This document shows positions 8,265-17,314 of a stretch of DNA of 64,000 bases, in pieces (position 1 is the first letter of the stretch; each line of letters begins with the position of its first letter). The position numbers and the translations under genes were made by a program. The notes below the pieces were generated by a model. The model ran no database searches. It was not told the DNA's origin and saw nothing but the letters and a program-made list of their open reading frames with translations. The DNA is from Hyphomicrobiales bacterium. Its GTDB lineage: Bacteria > Pseudomonadota > Alphaproteobacteria > Rhizobiales > HXMU1428-3. The stretch spans positions 1-64,000 of the forward strand of contig JAJFHX010000037.1 of assembly GCA_021775425.1 (NCBI GenBank), given 5' to 3'.

Positions 8265-9551
8265 ATGTTTGATCTGAAATGGATCCGTGAAAACAGTGAG
8301 GCTTTTGATGAGGGTCTGAAACGTCGCGGGCTTGGGCCATTATCAGCTGAGGTTCTTAAAATTGATGAAGAACGCCGCTCGCATTTGCAGGCGTTGCAGG
8401 ATGCCCAGGCCGAGCGCAATAATGCTTCGAAAGAAATTGGCAAAGCAAAAGCCAGCGGTGATGAAGCGGCAGCGAATGCGGCGATTGAAAAGGTTGCGAA
8501 AATAAAAAGCTTTATTCAATCTGGCGAAGATACCGAGCGCGAGATCAATGAGCGGCTCACCGCCTTGTTATCATCCATCCCGAACCTGCCGCATGATGAT
8601 GTGCCGATTGGTGAAGATGAAACGCAGAACGAGCTGATGCGTCAGGTTGGTGGTGTGCCATCATTTGATTTTGAACCGAAAGAACATTTTGAAATTGGTG
8701 AAGCGCTGGGCTATCTCGATTTTGAAACGGCTGCCAAGATGTCAGGTAGCCGGTTTGTGTTGCTGTCCGGACCGTTAGCGCGGATGGAGCGGGCGCTGGC
8801 TCAGTTTATGCTCGACCTGCAAACGGAGACACATGGTTATACAGAGGTTTCACCGCCGATAATGGTCAAAAAAAACGCGCTTTATGGCACAGGGCAATTG
8901 CCAAAATTTGAAGAGGATCTTTTTAAAACAACCGGGGATCATTACCTCATTCCAACGGCAGAAGTGCCGCTCACAAATATTGCGGCTGATTGCATCATTG
9001 ATGATGATTATCTGCCGCGGCGCTATGTGGCTTATAGCCCTTGTTTTCGATCAGAAGCCGGCTCAGCCGGGCGGGATACACGAGGGATGATCCGCCAGCA
9101 TCAGTTCATGAAGGTTGAGCTTGTCTCTATCACGAGGCCGGATCAGTCTGACGAAGAGTTAGAGCGGATGACGAGTTGCGCTGAAGAAGTTTTAAATCGG
9201 CTTGGCCTTGCTTATCAGGTGTTAAAGCTTTGCACGGGAGATATGGGTTTTGGTGCGCGGCGGACCTTTGATATTGAGGTCTGGCTGCCGGGGCAGGATA
9301 CATACAGGGAAATTTCAAGCTGTTCTGTTTGCGGTGACTTTCAAGCGAGGCGGATGAATGGCCGTTACCGGGTTGAGGGAGAAAAGGGGACACATTTTGT
9401 CCACACGCTCAATGGATCAGGCCTCGCTGTTGGGCGCACGCTCGTGGCTGTGCTTGAAAATTACCAGCAGGCGGATGGGTCTGTTGTGGTGCCTGAGGTG
9501 CTTCGCCCTTATATGAACGGGCTTGAGCTGATTGAACCGGCCAAAAAATAA
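8265..9551 (+). CDS. serS: Seryl-tRNA synthetase
   Basis: SerS charges tRNA-Ser (and tRNA-Sec) with serine. The 428-residue protein has the N-terminal coiled-coil arm that reads the tRNA long arm (about 30-100), class II motif 2 ([20 protein letters not shown]) and motif 3 ([18 protein letters not shown]). The frame is open from 8214, but ATG 8265 (MFDLKWIRE) is the family start and has AAGGGG at 8253. surE follows after 44 nt. Confidence 0.96.
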   Translation: MFDLKWIRENSEAFDEGLKRRGLGPLSAEVLKIDEERRSHLQALQDAQAERNNASKEIGKAKASGDEAAANAAIEKVAKIKSFIQSGEDTEREINERLTALLSSIPNLPHDDVPIGEDETQNELMRQVGGVPSFDFEPKEHFEIGEALGYLDFETAAKMSGSRFVLLSGPLARMERALAQFMLDLQTETHGYTEVSPPIMVKKNALYGTGQLPKFEEDLFKTTGDHYLIPTAEVPLTNIAADCIIDDDYLPRRYVAYSPCFRSEAGSAGRDTRGMIRQHQFMKVELVSITRPDQSDEELERMTSCAEEVLNRLGLAYQVLKLCTGDMGFGARRTFDIEVWLPGQDTYREISSCSVCGDFQARRMNGRYRVEGEKGTHFVHTLNGSGLAVGRTLVAVLENYQQADGSVVVPEVLRPYMNGLELIEPAKK

Positions 9552-9595
9552 ACCCTTATTCATTCTGTTCGAGAGTGGCTGTTGGAGAGTGGTTG

Positions 9596-10363
9596 ATGCG
9601 AATTCTGGTGACGAATGATGACGGGATTGATGCTCATGGCATTGAAGTGCTGACAGAGCTGGCGCTGGAGCTTTCTGATGATGTCTGGGTGGTGGCGCCT
9701 GATGTTGACAATAGTGGTGCTTCGCATTCTCTTACGCTGAAAGACCCGCTGCGCCATGTGGAAGTGGCACCGAAGCGGTTTTCACTGAAAGGCACACCAA
9801 CAGATTGTGTGATTATGGGGGTGCGGCAGTTTTTGGGGGATACGCCACCGGATCTGATCCTTTCAGGAATAAATCACGGACAGAACATTGCAGATGATGT
9901 GACGTATTCAGGCACGATTGCAGGGGCGATTGAAGGCACTCTGCTTGGGATTCCCTCTATCGCACTTAGTCTCACAACAGGCTCGAAAAATGTACATTCA
10001 GCTTTCTGGGAAACGCCAAGGCAATTTGGCGTACAGTTGATTAATGATGTGCTGGCAGCCGGGGTTGATAAGGATGTACTGATTAACATCAACTTTCCTG
10101 ACTGTGAGCCTTCTGAAGTGGCCGGGCAAATGGTGACGACACAGGGGCGGCGTGACCAGGGCTTGCTGAAAATTGATAGCCGGACAGACCCGCGCGGGCG
10201 GGATTATTTCTGGTTTGATTTTGAGCGGCGCTTATCCAGACCTGAAAAAGGCACTGACCTCTGGGCGATTTATAATGGTTACATTTCCATTACGCCGCTG
10301 CACCTTAACCTGACACATTTTGAAAGCTGTGTTGAGTTGGGTCAGCTGCTAAACAAAAATTGA
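9596..10363 (+). CDS. surE: 5'/3'-nucleotidase SurE
   Basis: SurE is a divalent-metal-dependent phosphatase acting on nucleoside monophosphates. The N-terminus MRILVTNDDGIDAHGI gives the metal-binding Asp pair; NSGASHS and SGINHGQN supply further active-site residues. The frame is open from 9575, but ATG 9596 gives the standard start, with GGAGAG just upstream. Length is 255 residues. In many relatives the next gene is pcm (protein-L-isoaspartate methyltransferase); here it is absent and 359 nt of non-coding DNA follow. Confidence 0.95.
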   Translation: MRILVTNDDGIDAHGIEVLTELALELSDDVWVVAPDVDNSGASHSLTLKDPLRHVEVAPKRFSLKGTPTDCVIMGVRQFLGDTPPDLILSGINHGQNIADDVTYSGTIAGAIEGTLLGIPSIALSLTTGSKNVHSAFWETPRQFGVQLINDVLAAGVDKDVLININFPDCEPSEVAGQMVTTQGRRDQGLLKIDSRTDPRGRDYFWFDFERRLSRPEKGTDLWAIYNGYISITPLHLNLTHFESCVELGQLLNKN

Positions 10364-10577
10364 GACTGATAAACTATTAAACTCTGTTTATTAATTTGCC
10401 ATTTGCCCCTTTTCGATCATAATTGTGGTTAACTATAAAGTGTGGTGCTCTGCCTTTTGCTGGCAGTGTTTGCCAAGATTGTGCACGAAATCGCGTTTTG
10501 TGTTGTGGGGGCTGGCCGATGTTTTCATGGGCTACAATTGGCGGAAACTTGCATCAAACTGATTTATCGCGCCGTTT

Positions 10578-10593
10578 TTAACGAATTATTAAC
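10578..10593 (+). promoter_or_regulatory. CtrA-type box 1 (TTAA-N7-TTAAC)
   Basis: TTAACGAATTATTAAC exactly matches the CtrA full-site consensus TTAA-N7-TTAAC known from Caulobacter and other alphaproteobacteria. It lies about 130 nt before the NlpD-like gene. Function is inferred from the match and its position. Confidence 0.6.
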
Positions 10594-10629
10594 CATAACT
10601 ATTGAGGTTAACGGCCTAAGGGGTGACCG

Positions 10630-10644
10630 TTAAGGGTTTGTTAA
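10630..10644 (+). promoter_or_regulatory. CtrA-type box 2 (TTAA-N7-TTAA)
   Basis: TTAAGGGTTTGTTAA has the same 7-nt spacing, but is followed by G rather than C. It lies 37 nt downstream of box 1 and about 80 nt before the GTG start. Two properly spaced sites in tandem make a chance match less likely. Confidence 0.5.
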
Positions 10645-10722
10645 GGTTTACGGGGCTTAAATTAACTCTGTTAAATTGGGGCATTCCGTCCCATTAATAT
10701 GTGTGCGTGATTGAGGCCTGTT

Positions 10723-12138
10723 GTGAGTAAAGTAACGCGTTTATCAATGATTGTGGCTATGTGTGTCGGGTTACCGGCATGTAGCTCGAATATGACCAGA
10801 TTTGATTATCCTGTTCTTGGGATGAATGATGGACCTGCGCCTGAGTCCAAGAAGCAGTCTGATTTTGATCGAACTTATGGTCAGAATGATTATAAAGCTC
10901 AGAAAGATTATCGCTCTTCTGATTACCAGCAACCTGATTACAGACAATCCCAATATAAACAGAACGATTATAGCCGCTCCGACTTTAAACAATCGGCTGA
11001 CAGTAATTCATATAATCGGGATTACAGAATTAAAGATGATGCGCGCCGTCAATCCTATAAGCAATATGCTGACAATAGAGATGTTTATGACACCAAGGGG
11101 CTTGATAAGCGGGGCATGCAACGCGAAGAGTTGCCAGCGCTAAATGAGCAACAGCGCCGCGAGCCGACCTATCGTTATGTGCCGCGCAAAGAAACGACGT
11201 ATCAGCCAGTTCAACAAACGCAGAGATCAGAGCGGATTTCTTCAACAGGCCAGCATGTGGTTGTTGAAGGCGATACGCTTTATAATATTTCCAAGCGCTA
11301 TGATGTGACCACTTCTGAAATTCGCAGTGCGAATTATATGGATGGCAATGACATTAAACTCGGCCAGCGCTTAACCATTCCCGGGCTTAAAAAATCATCT
11401 GCCGGACAATATGCTAAAATTGACACAGGTTCAGAAGCCTCTTTAAAGGCCGGGTCGACTTACCGGGTGCAGCGTGGTGATACGGTTTATAACATTGCGC
11501 GCCGGGCTGGGGTGAAACCGGAAGATCTGGCTGAAGCAAACGGGCTTTCTGATGTTTCTTCTGTGAATTTGGGGCAGGAACTGACAATTCCGGGTAAGAA
11601 CCGGATTGAAAAGCCGGTTCGTGTTGCTTCAATTGACAGAAAAGCCGGTTTGAAAAAGGCTCAATCGAGAAAAACACCGGTTCCGGTTCGTAAAAAGCTT
11701 GAGGCACGAAACAAGATTAAATCTGTTGATTCAGGAGCAAGACAGCGCTTAACAGGTGGTCAGCGGTTTATGTGGCCGGTAGGTGGTCGTATCTTATCAA
11801 AATTTGGCCGTCAGAAAAGTGGCACGATCAATGACGGGGTGAACCTTTCTGTTCCGGCTGGTACGAAAGTTAAAGCTGCTGAAGGTGGTGTTGTGGCTTA
11901 TGCCGGCAATGAGCTGAAGGGTTATGGCAACCTGGTGTTGGTGCGGCATAAGAATAACTGGGTCAGTGCTTATGCGCATAACAGCAAGCTGCTTGTGAAA
12001 CGGGGTGATAAAGTGCGCCGTGGTCAGGTGATTGCTAAATCTGGTAAAACCGGTTCTGTACATCAACCGCAATTGCATTTTGAATTGCGTAAGGGCTCTA
12101 AGCCGGTTAATCCGATGAAATATCTGGCGATGAGATAG
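10723..12138 (+). CDS. NlpD-like lipoprotein with two LysM domains and a degenerate LytM (M23) domain
   Basis: Probable outer-membrane or periplasmic cell-separation factor. A short signal peptide ends in the lipobox LPAC. Residues of about 35-115 are hydrophilic with repeated DY units (DYRSS, DYQQP, DYRQS, DYSRS). LysM domains follow (HVVVEGDTLYNISKRYDV and TYRVQRGDTVYNIARRAG), each ending in LTIPG. The C-terminal M23 fold lacks canonical zinc ligands: the His-Asn-Asp-Gly motif reads INDGVNL and the HxH motif reads QLHFE. This matches E. coli NlpD, an activator of amidases rather than an enzyme. Start chosen: GTG 10723 behind TGAGG; TTG 10711 is the alternative. A strong terminator follows. 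Confidence 0.9.
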   Translation: MSKVTRLSMIVAMCVGLPACSSNMTRFDYPVLGMNDGPAPESKKQSDFDRTYGQNDYKAQKDYRSSDYQQPDYRQSQYKQNDYSRSDFKQSADSNSYNRDYRIKDDARRQSYKQYADNRDVYDTKGLDKRGMQREELPALNEQQRREPTYRYVPRKETTYQPVQQTQRSERISSTGQHVVVEGDTLYNISKRYDVTTSEIRSANYMDGNDIKLGQRLTIPGLKKSSAGQYAKIDTGSEASLKAGSTYRVQRGDTVYNIARRAGVKPEDLAEANGLSDVSSVNLGQELTIPGKNRIEKPVRVASIDRKAGLKKAQSRKTPVPVRKKLEARNKIKSVDSGARQRLTGGQRFMWPVGGRILSKFGRQKSGTINDGVNLSVPAGTKVKAAEGGVVAYAGNELKGYGNLVLVRHKNNWVSAYAHNSKLLVKRGDKVRRGQVIAKSGKTGSVHQPQLHFELRKGSKPVNPMKYLAMR

Positions 12139-12190
12139 GTCTGAAAAATTCTGATAAATAGATTTGGATAAATCTTTTTAACTGTTAATC

Positions 12191-12227
12191 AAATGCCGGG
12201 GTGGATGAAATTCACCCCGGCATTTTT
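12191..12227 (+). terminator. Rho-independent terminator after the NlpD-like gene
   Basis: A perfect 13-bp stem (AAATGCCGGGGTG at 12191-12203 with its complement at 12213-12225) has a 9-nt loop and ends in five T residues. It lies between convergent genes and may also slow transcription of the minus-strand ATPase. Confidence 0.92.
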
Positions 12228-12241
12228 GTATGTTTAGCTGA

Positions 12242-13102
12242 TCAGATGCTTATCTGCTGATCTCCCAGCAGATGCTGGATAAACTGCATGGCGACACGGC
12301 CAGAGCGGCTGCCGCGCTCCATTGACCAGAGGTGGGCGCGTTTGATGACCTCTTCATCGCTTAGTTTGATGCCGTATCGATGCGCATAATTTGTCACCAT
12401 CTCATCATACTGGGCTTTGTCGCAATTGTGGAAGCCGAGCCAGAGGCCAAAACGATCTGAGAGTGAGATTTTTTCGTTAGAGACATCATTGGTGTGGATG
12501 TAATCAGTTTGTGCATATTCGCTCTGGTCACGGGTAAGGAGATGGCGCTGATTTGATGTGGCGTAAAAAATCACATTTTTGGGTCGCCCGGCAATGCCGC
12601 CTTCAAGCAATGCCTTGAGGGATTTGTATGACGGGTCGTTTGGCTCAAATGAGAGGTCGTCACAAAACAGAATAAAATAAAAGGGCTGTTTTTTTAGAAC
12701 GGCGAGGCAATCATTTAAAGTGATGATGTCTTCTCTCAGAATTTCGATCAGCTTCAGGTCTTTGTAGTTTTCGTTTTCAGTCAGCTCATGGTGAATGGCT
12801 TTGACAAGTGAGCTTTTGCCCATGCCGCGTGCGCCCCAAAGGAGGGCGTTATTGGCTGGAAGGTTTTTTGCGAAGCTTTCTGTGTTAGCCAGTAGTTTTT
12901 GCTTTTGAGGTTCAATGCCAATCAGGAAATCTGAGGCGATATGGTTGATTTCTTCAACCGGGATAAATGACCTGGTTTCGCCTTCCCAAAGGAACCCTTT
13001 TGTTTTGTTAAAATCGGGTAAGGGAGCGGGTTTGTGGCTGATTTGTTCCAGAGCATCAGCGATGCGGGTGAGTTGCTCTAAAAATAGATGTGATTTCGTC
13101 AT
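12242..13102 (-). CDS. DUF815-family AAA ATPase
   Basis: A 286-residue ATPase of the DUF815 family, related to AAA proteins. It has Walker A GARGMGKSSL after a hydrophobic strand (NNALLWG), a Walker B-like stretch FYFILFCDDLSFE and a sensor-like FYATSNQRHL. The C-terminal part (SLSDRFGLWLGFH ... ERGSRSGRVAMQFIQHLLG) is typical of the family. The biochemical role is not established. It commonly sits beside nlpD and yajC in alphaproteobacteria and is the only minus-strand gene in the first 22.8 kb. Confidence 0.9.
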   Translation of the reverse strand: MTKSHLFLEQLTRIADALEQISHKPAPLPDFNKTKGFLWEGETRSFIPVEEINHIASDFLIGIEPQKQKLLANTESFAKNLPANNALLWGARGMGKSSLVKAIHHELTENENYKDLKLIEILREDIITLNDCLAVLKKQPFYFILFCDDLSFEPNDPSYKSLKALLEGGIAGRPKNVIFYATSNQRHLLTRDQSEYAQTDYIHTNDVSNEKISLSDRFGLWLGFHNCDKAQYDEMVTNYAHRYGIKLSDEEVIKRAHLWSMERGSRSGRVAMQFIQHLLGDQQISI

Positions 13103-13312
13103 ACTATTGGCTCATCGTTCATTATATCTATTGATTTATTGGGATTTTCTTTGAAATCGCACTATAGAGCTTCATGGATGACTTGCAATGGATGAACAAG
13201 AGGTTATATTCAGCCTTTGTTTATTTCGTGAGCAATTTTTTCTCAGCTATGATAAATAAACATGATTTCAACAGCTTTGAGCTTTAACGCTTGTGATAAG
13301 GAATAAGATTTT

Positions 13313-13645
13313 ATGCTGATTACGCCTGCATTTGCACAATCAACCACTGGCGGTGGTGGTGGCGATATTCTTGGAACAGTGATGCTGTTTTTACCGCTGA
13401 TTGCGATTTGGTATTTCCTTATCATCAGACCGCAGCAACAACAGGCCAAAAAGCATCGTGAAATGCTGGATAACCTGCGTCGCGGCGATAATGTTGTCAC
13501 TTCAGGCGGGTTGATCGGTAAAATCACCAAGGTGATTGATGATACTGAATTTCAGATTGAAATTGCTGATGGTGTCAGGGTGCGGGTCGCTAGAGGTTCC
13601 GTTGCACAGATACAGTCGAAGACTGAGCCTGTTCAGGATAAATAA
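13313..13645 (+). CDS. yajC: Sec translocon accessory protein YajC
   Basis: YajC is a small inner-membrane protein associated with SecDF. The 110-residue sequence has one membrane helix (VMLFLPLIAIWYFLIIRPQQ) followed by the conserved QQQAKKHREML segment and a small beta domain (GDNVVTSGGLIGKITKV). It starts 71 nt before secD, and the gap holds a small hairpin (AGCGCC 13668-13673 with GGCGCT 13686-13691). Confidence 0.95.
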   Translation: MLITPAFAQSTTGGGGGDILGTVMLFLPLIAIWYFLIIRPQQQQAKKHREMLDNLRRGDNVVTSGGLIGKITKVIDDTEFQIEIADGVRVRVARGSVAQIQSKTEPVQDK

Positions 13646-13716
13646 TTAAAAACTTATAAGAAGAATAAGCGCCGCTTACCATTCTGGCGCTGTGGTTGGT
13701 TTGAAAGGCATTTTCT

Positions 13717-15354
13717 ATGCTGCATTTCTCGAAATGGAAAACATTTACGATCTGGGCGATTGCTCTTATTGGTATTTTCTGTGCCGCTCCTAATCTGATC
13801 CCGGAAAAGGATCTGGCGAGTTATCCGGCATTTATGCAGAAATTACGGCTCAATTTAGGGCTGGATTTGCGCGGTGGTTCGCACCTTCTGATGCAGATGG
13901 ACAAAAATGTTCTGATTGAAAAGCAGATTAAAATTCTGCGCGGTAATGTGCGGAATGTGCTGAGGGGCAAAAAAGAAGGCGACAAACATGTTGGCGCCAT
14001 TCGTTATCGTGACCTTTCAGCAAAAAAAGACCGGGTTGAGTTTAAACCTTCTGACCCAGCTGATCTGGACCGTGCTTTTGAGGCCGTTAAAACGCTGATC
14101 ACGCCGTTACCGACGACGTCTTTCGGCACAGTGCCGGGAAATAACCTTGAAATTGAAAAAACGGCAGACGGGCGCATTACCATCAAACCAACTGATCCTG
14201 CCATTGCGCAGCGGATCAGCACGACGATTGACAGTGCGATTGAAGTTGTGCGGCGCCGGGTTGACGAACTTGGTACGACAGAACCTTCTATTCAGCGCCA
14301 GGGCGATGACCGGATTTTGTTACAGGTGCCGGGTTATGATAACCCTGAAAAACTGAAAGACGTTGTAAAACAGGCGGCGGTGCTTTCGTTTCATCTGGTT
14401 GTGCGGCCAGCGACTGCACAAGATGCAGCAGAAGGGCTGACTGAACCTGGGACAACGATTTACCCTTCAAAAGACCAGTATTCGAGCCACTATATTCTTG
14501 AAGATGAGCCGCTGATTACCGGGGCTGATCTGGCAAATGCACAGCAGAGCTTTGGGGCGCAGACAAACAGACCTGTTGTGACCTTTAGGTTGAATTCAAG
14601 GGGCGCAATCAGATTTGGTGAAGTGACGACTGATAATGTTGGACGGCCATTTGCGATTGTGCTTGATAATCAGGTGATTTCAGCGCCGACCATTCAGGAG
14701 CCTATCACTGGTGGTACGGGCCAGATTTCTGGTAACTTTACGGTTAGTTCGGCTGATGATCTGGCGATTTTGTTACGCTCGGGTTCGCTTGAAGCGCCGT
14801 TGACTATTCTTGAAGAACGCACTGTGGACGCCAGCCTTGGTGCTGACTCGATTGCGGCCGGTAAGCTTGCTGCGATGATTGGCCTTGCCGGTGTAGTTCT
14901 GTTTATTCTGGTTGCATATGGACAATTCGGCATATATGCCAATGTTGCATTGCTGATTAATATCGCAATGATTGTTGGTGCGCTTTCGTTGTTGCAAGCA
15001 ACGCTGACCCTGCCGGGTATTGCTGGCATCGTCTTGACAATGGGTATGGCGGTTGATGCGAATGTGCTTATTTTTGAGCGGATCCGGGAAGAGCTGAGGG
15101 CTGGTAAAACAGCGATCAGTGCGATTGAATCCGGTTATTCGCGGGCGCTATCTACCATTCTTGATGCCAACATCACGACGTTTCTGGCGGCGATCATTCT
15201 GTTCTGGCTTGGCTCAGGCCCAGTTAAAGGTTTTGCTGTGACGTTGTCGATTGGTATTTTCACTTCGGTGTTTACAGCCTTTGTCCTGACACGCTGGCTG
15301 ATTGCAGTGTGGTTGCGCTCGAAGCGTTCTAAAACAGTTGAAATGCCGATATAA
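13717..15354 (+). CDS. secD: Protein translocase subunit SecD
   Basis: SecD works with SecF to pull secreted polypeptides across the inner membrane using the proton gradient. The 545-residue protein has an N-terminal helix, the LNLGLDLRGGSHLLMQ motif of the first periplasmic domain, the P1 head region, and a C-terminal half with five further helices including GIVLTMGMAVDANVLIFERIREEL, the conserved proton-path segment. secF begins 12 nt downstream. Confidence 0.97.
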   Translation: MLHFSKWKTFTIWAIALIGIFCAAPNLIPEKDLASYPAFMQKLRLNLGLDLRGGSHLLMQMDKNVLIEKQIKILRGNVRNVLRGKKEGDKHVGAIRYRDLSAKKDRVEFKPSDPADLDRAFEAVKTLITPLPTTSFGTVPGNNLEIEKTADGRITIKPTDPAIAQRISTTIDSAIEVVRRRVDELGTTEPSIQRQGDDRILLQVPGYDNPEKLKDVVKQAAVLSFHLVVRPATAQDAAEGLTEPGTTIYPSKDQYSSHYILEDEPLITGADLANAQQSFGAQTNRPVVTFRLNSRGAIRFGEVTTDNVGRPFAIVLDNQVISAPTIQEPITGGTGQISGNFTVSSADDLAILLRSGSLEAPLTILEERTVDASLGADSIAAGKLAAMIGLAGVVLFILVAYGQFGIYANVALLINIAMIVGALSLLQATLTLPGIAGIVLTMGMAVDANVLIFERIREELRAGKTAISAIESGYSRALSTILDANITTFLAAIILFWLGSGPVKGFAVTLSIGIFTSVFTAFVLTRWLIAVWLRSKRSKTVEMPI

Positions 15355-15366
15355 GGGGTTCGATCC

Positions 15367-16317
15367 ATGGTGTTTAAAGGTATTGATTTTGTCCCTCACG
15401 GTACAAAAATTCCGTTCGTTTCAATGCGGACGATTACATTCATTCTTTCTGCTCTGGCGATGGTTGCCTCGATCGGGTTGTTTTCAACCAAGGGCTTGAA
15501 TTACGGTATTGATTTTATTGGCGGCACGTCAATTGAAGTGCGCAATAAAACCGGCCCCGCTGACATTGCTGATGTTCGCTCGAAAGTGGGCGGGCTTGGT
15601 TTTGGCGATGTGCAAATTCAGCAGTTTAATGACCCAAGAGATGTGCTTGTGCGGATTGAATTACAATCTGGTGGTGAAGAAGCGAACCAACTGGCGCTTG
15701 ATAAAATCAGAGTGGCGCTTGGAGACGGGTTTGAGTTTCGCAATACGGAAGTGATCGGTCCGACTGTTTCAAGTGAGCTGACTGAGGCTGGTATTATTGC
15801 TGTTATCACTGCGATTATTGTGGTGCTGATTTATATCTGGCTCAGGTTTGAATGGCAGTTTTCTTTAGGTGCTGTTCTGGCGCTGGTACATGACGTGATT
15901 TTGACGATTGGTATTTTCTCGTTCCTGCAGCTTGAGTTTACGCTTTCTATTATCGCGGCGCTTTTGACAATTGTTGGTTATTCTCTCAACGATACCGTGG
16001 TTGTATATGACCGGGTGCGGGAGAATTTGCGGAAATTTAAAAAGATGCCACTGGCTGACCTGCTTGATGTTTCGATAAATGAGACTTTATCGAGAACGAT
16101 CCTGACATCTGTTACGACCCTTATCGCCCTGGTTTCGCTGTTCGTTTTTGGTGGTGAGGTTATTCGCGGCTTTGTGTTTGCGATGATCTGGGGTGTGATT
16201 GTTGGTACTTACTCATCTATCTTTATTGCTTCGCCGGCATTGTTATTGCTTGGTGTGAAGCGTGACTGGAGTGGGCTGGGTGGTGCTAAATATAAAGAAC
16301 CTGGCACAGCTAAATAG
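15367..16317 (+). CDS. secF: Protein translocase subunit SecF
   Basis: SecF pairs with SecD in proton-driven protein export. The 316-residue protein has the motif GLNYGIDFIGGTSIEV after the first helix, and the membrane segment TIVGYSLNDTVVVYDRVREN characteristic of SecF. Six helices are expected. The gene completes yajC-secD-secF; 141 nt separate it from the next gene on the same strand. Confidence 0.97.
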   Translation: MVFKGIDFVPHGTKIPFVSMRTITFILSALAMVASIGLFSTKGLNYGIDFIGGTSIEVRNKTGPADIADVRSKVGGLGFGDVQIQQFNDPRDVLVRIELQSGGEEANQLALDKIRVALGDGFEFRNTEVIGPTVSSELTEAGIIAVITAIIVVLIYIWLRFEWQFSLGAVLALVHDVILTIGIFSFLQLEFTLSIIAALLTIVGYSLNDTVVVYDRVRENLRKFKKMPLADLLDVSINETLSRTILTSVTTLIALVSLFVFGGEVIRGFVFAMIWGVIVGTYSSIFIASPALLLLGVKRDWSGLGGAKYKEPGTAK

Positions 16318-16458
16318 AACTATTTTCAATCATCTATCTTATCACCTGATATTTTCGGGGATGGTTTCCTGATTGCGCCATGATGTTGATTTATCACTCG
16401 CAATGGGTGGGAATGGTGTGACACCAGTTTCCCGGTCTGGTGCATAGGGAATTATTTC

Positions 16459-17301
16459 ATGAAGTTTCTGGTTTGTTGTTTCATCTTAGTTTTGTCCTTT
16501 GCTTTGCCAAAAGATGGGCAGGCCTTAGAGATGACAGAGAAAAATGTCATCACTCATGATGAATGGGGTGCGTATTTCAAAAAAGCGGCTATTGCCGGGA
16601 CGATCGTGATTAAAAAAGATGGTGAGCCGGGGTTGCATGTTTATAACCTCCAACGTGCGCAAAGCCGGAGAGCACCCGCTTCAACATTTAAAATTTTCAA
16701 CACGCTGATTGCTTATGAAAGCGGCGTTGTTACAGATGATAAAAAGCTTTTTAAATGGGATGGCAAACCCAAATGGATCAAGGCATGGGAGCAGGATTTA
16801 AACATTCGTCAGGCGATTGCTTTTTCGGCTGTTCCTGTTTACCAGCAGATTGCGCGTGAAATCGGGGCGGCGCGGATGGTTTCATTCCTCAAGAAACTTG
16901 ATTATGGCAATCATAGTATATCTGGTGGGATTACTAGGTTTTGGCTTGATGGCGGGCTGGTTATTTCAGCTGTTGAGCAGATAGAGATGCTTGAAAAGCT
17001 GTATCATGCCCGCTTGCCGGTTTCAAAGGAGGGGCAGGCTTTTGTGAAAGACATTCTGCCCGCAGCGAAACGCGGATGTTTTACCGCGCATGGCAAAACC
17101 GGATGGGCGTTTACCAATAAAAAACCTGATCATGGCTGGTGGGTTGGATGGGCGCAGCAGACTTCTGAGGCAAAGCCAATTTATTTTGCGCTGAATGCTG
17201 ATGTTAGGGATAAATCTCAATTGGGTTTGCGGCAAAGTCTTGTGTTTGATGTGCTGCATGATTTTGTTCAGCTTCGTGAAAAGGAATGTCAGGTTAACTG
17301 A
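16459..17301 (+). CDS. Class D (OXA-type) beta-lactamase-family protein
   Basis: A 280-residue secreted serine penicillin-recognising protein. A signal peptide (about 1-22) precedes a domain with every class D landmark in order: Ser75-Thr-Phe-Lys78, Ser123-Ala-Val125, Tyr149-Gly-Asn151, FWLDG at 161-165 and Lys213-Thr-Gly215. An intact set suggests an active serine hydrolase. It could be a beta-lactamase or a housekeeping relative acting on peptidoglycan; sequence alone does not settle this. AGGGAA lies upstream of the ATG. It is embedded between secF and the NDUFAF3-like gene without mobile DNA, so it looks intrinsic. Confidence 0.85.
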   Translation: MKFLVCCFILVLSFALPKDGQALEMTEKNVITHDEWGAYFKKAAIAGTIVIKKDGEPGLHVYNLQRAQSRRAPASTFKIFNTLIAYESGVVTDDKKLFKWDGKPKWIKAWEQDLNIRQAIAFSAVPVYQQIAREIGAARMVSFLKKLDYGNHSISGGITRFWLDGGLVISAVEQIEMLEKLYHARLPVSKEGQAFVKDILPAAKRGCFTAHGKTGWAFTNKKPDHGWWVGWAQQTSEAKPIYFALNADVRDKSQLGLRQSLVFDVLHDFVQLREKECQVN

Positions 17302-17314
17302 CAAACAAGAGCTT

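Larger units (their letters stand above)
10364..10722. other. surE-nlpD intergenic region, probable regulated promoter
   Basis: No credible gene is seen; a 63-codon frame at 10442-10633 has no ribosome site and no recognisable features. The stretch 10570-10680 is rich in TTAA tetramers, two pairs of which form CtrA-type boxes (listed separately). In many relatives this interval holds pcm. Confidence 0.6.

Noticed and set aside
10442-10633. 63-codon frame between surE and the NlpD-like gene
   Set aside because: No ribosome site, Cys-rich translation without family features, and it overlaps the first CtrA-type box in a likely promoter region.
16400-16445. Terminator between secF and the class D gene
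   Set aside because: Only short palindromes (CACCAG/CTGGTG) without a T-run; too weak to call.
16459-17301. Horizontally acquired resistance gene
   Set aside because: No integron, insertion sequence or repeat flanks it, and its base composition by eye resembles its neighbours.
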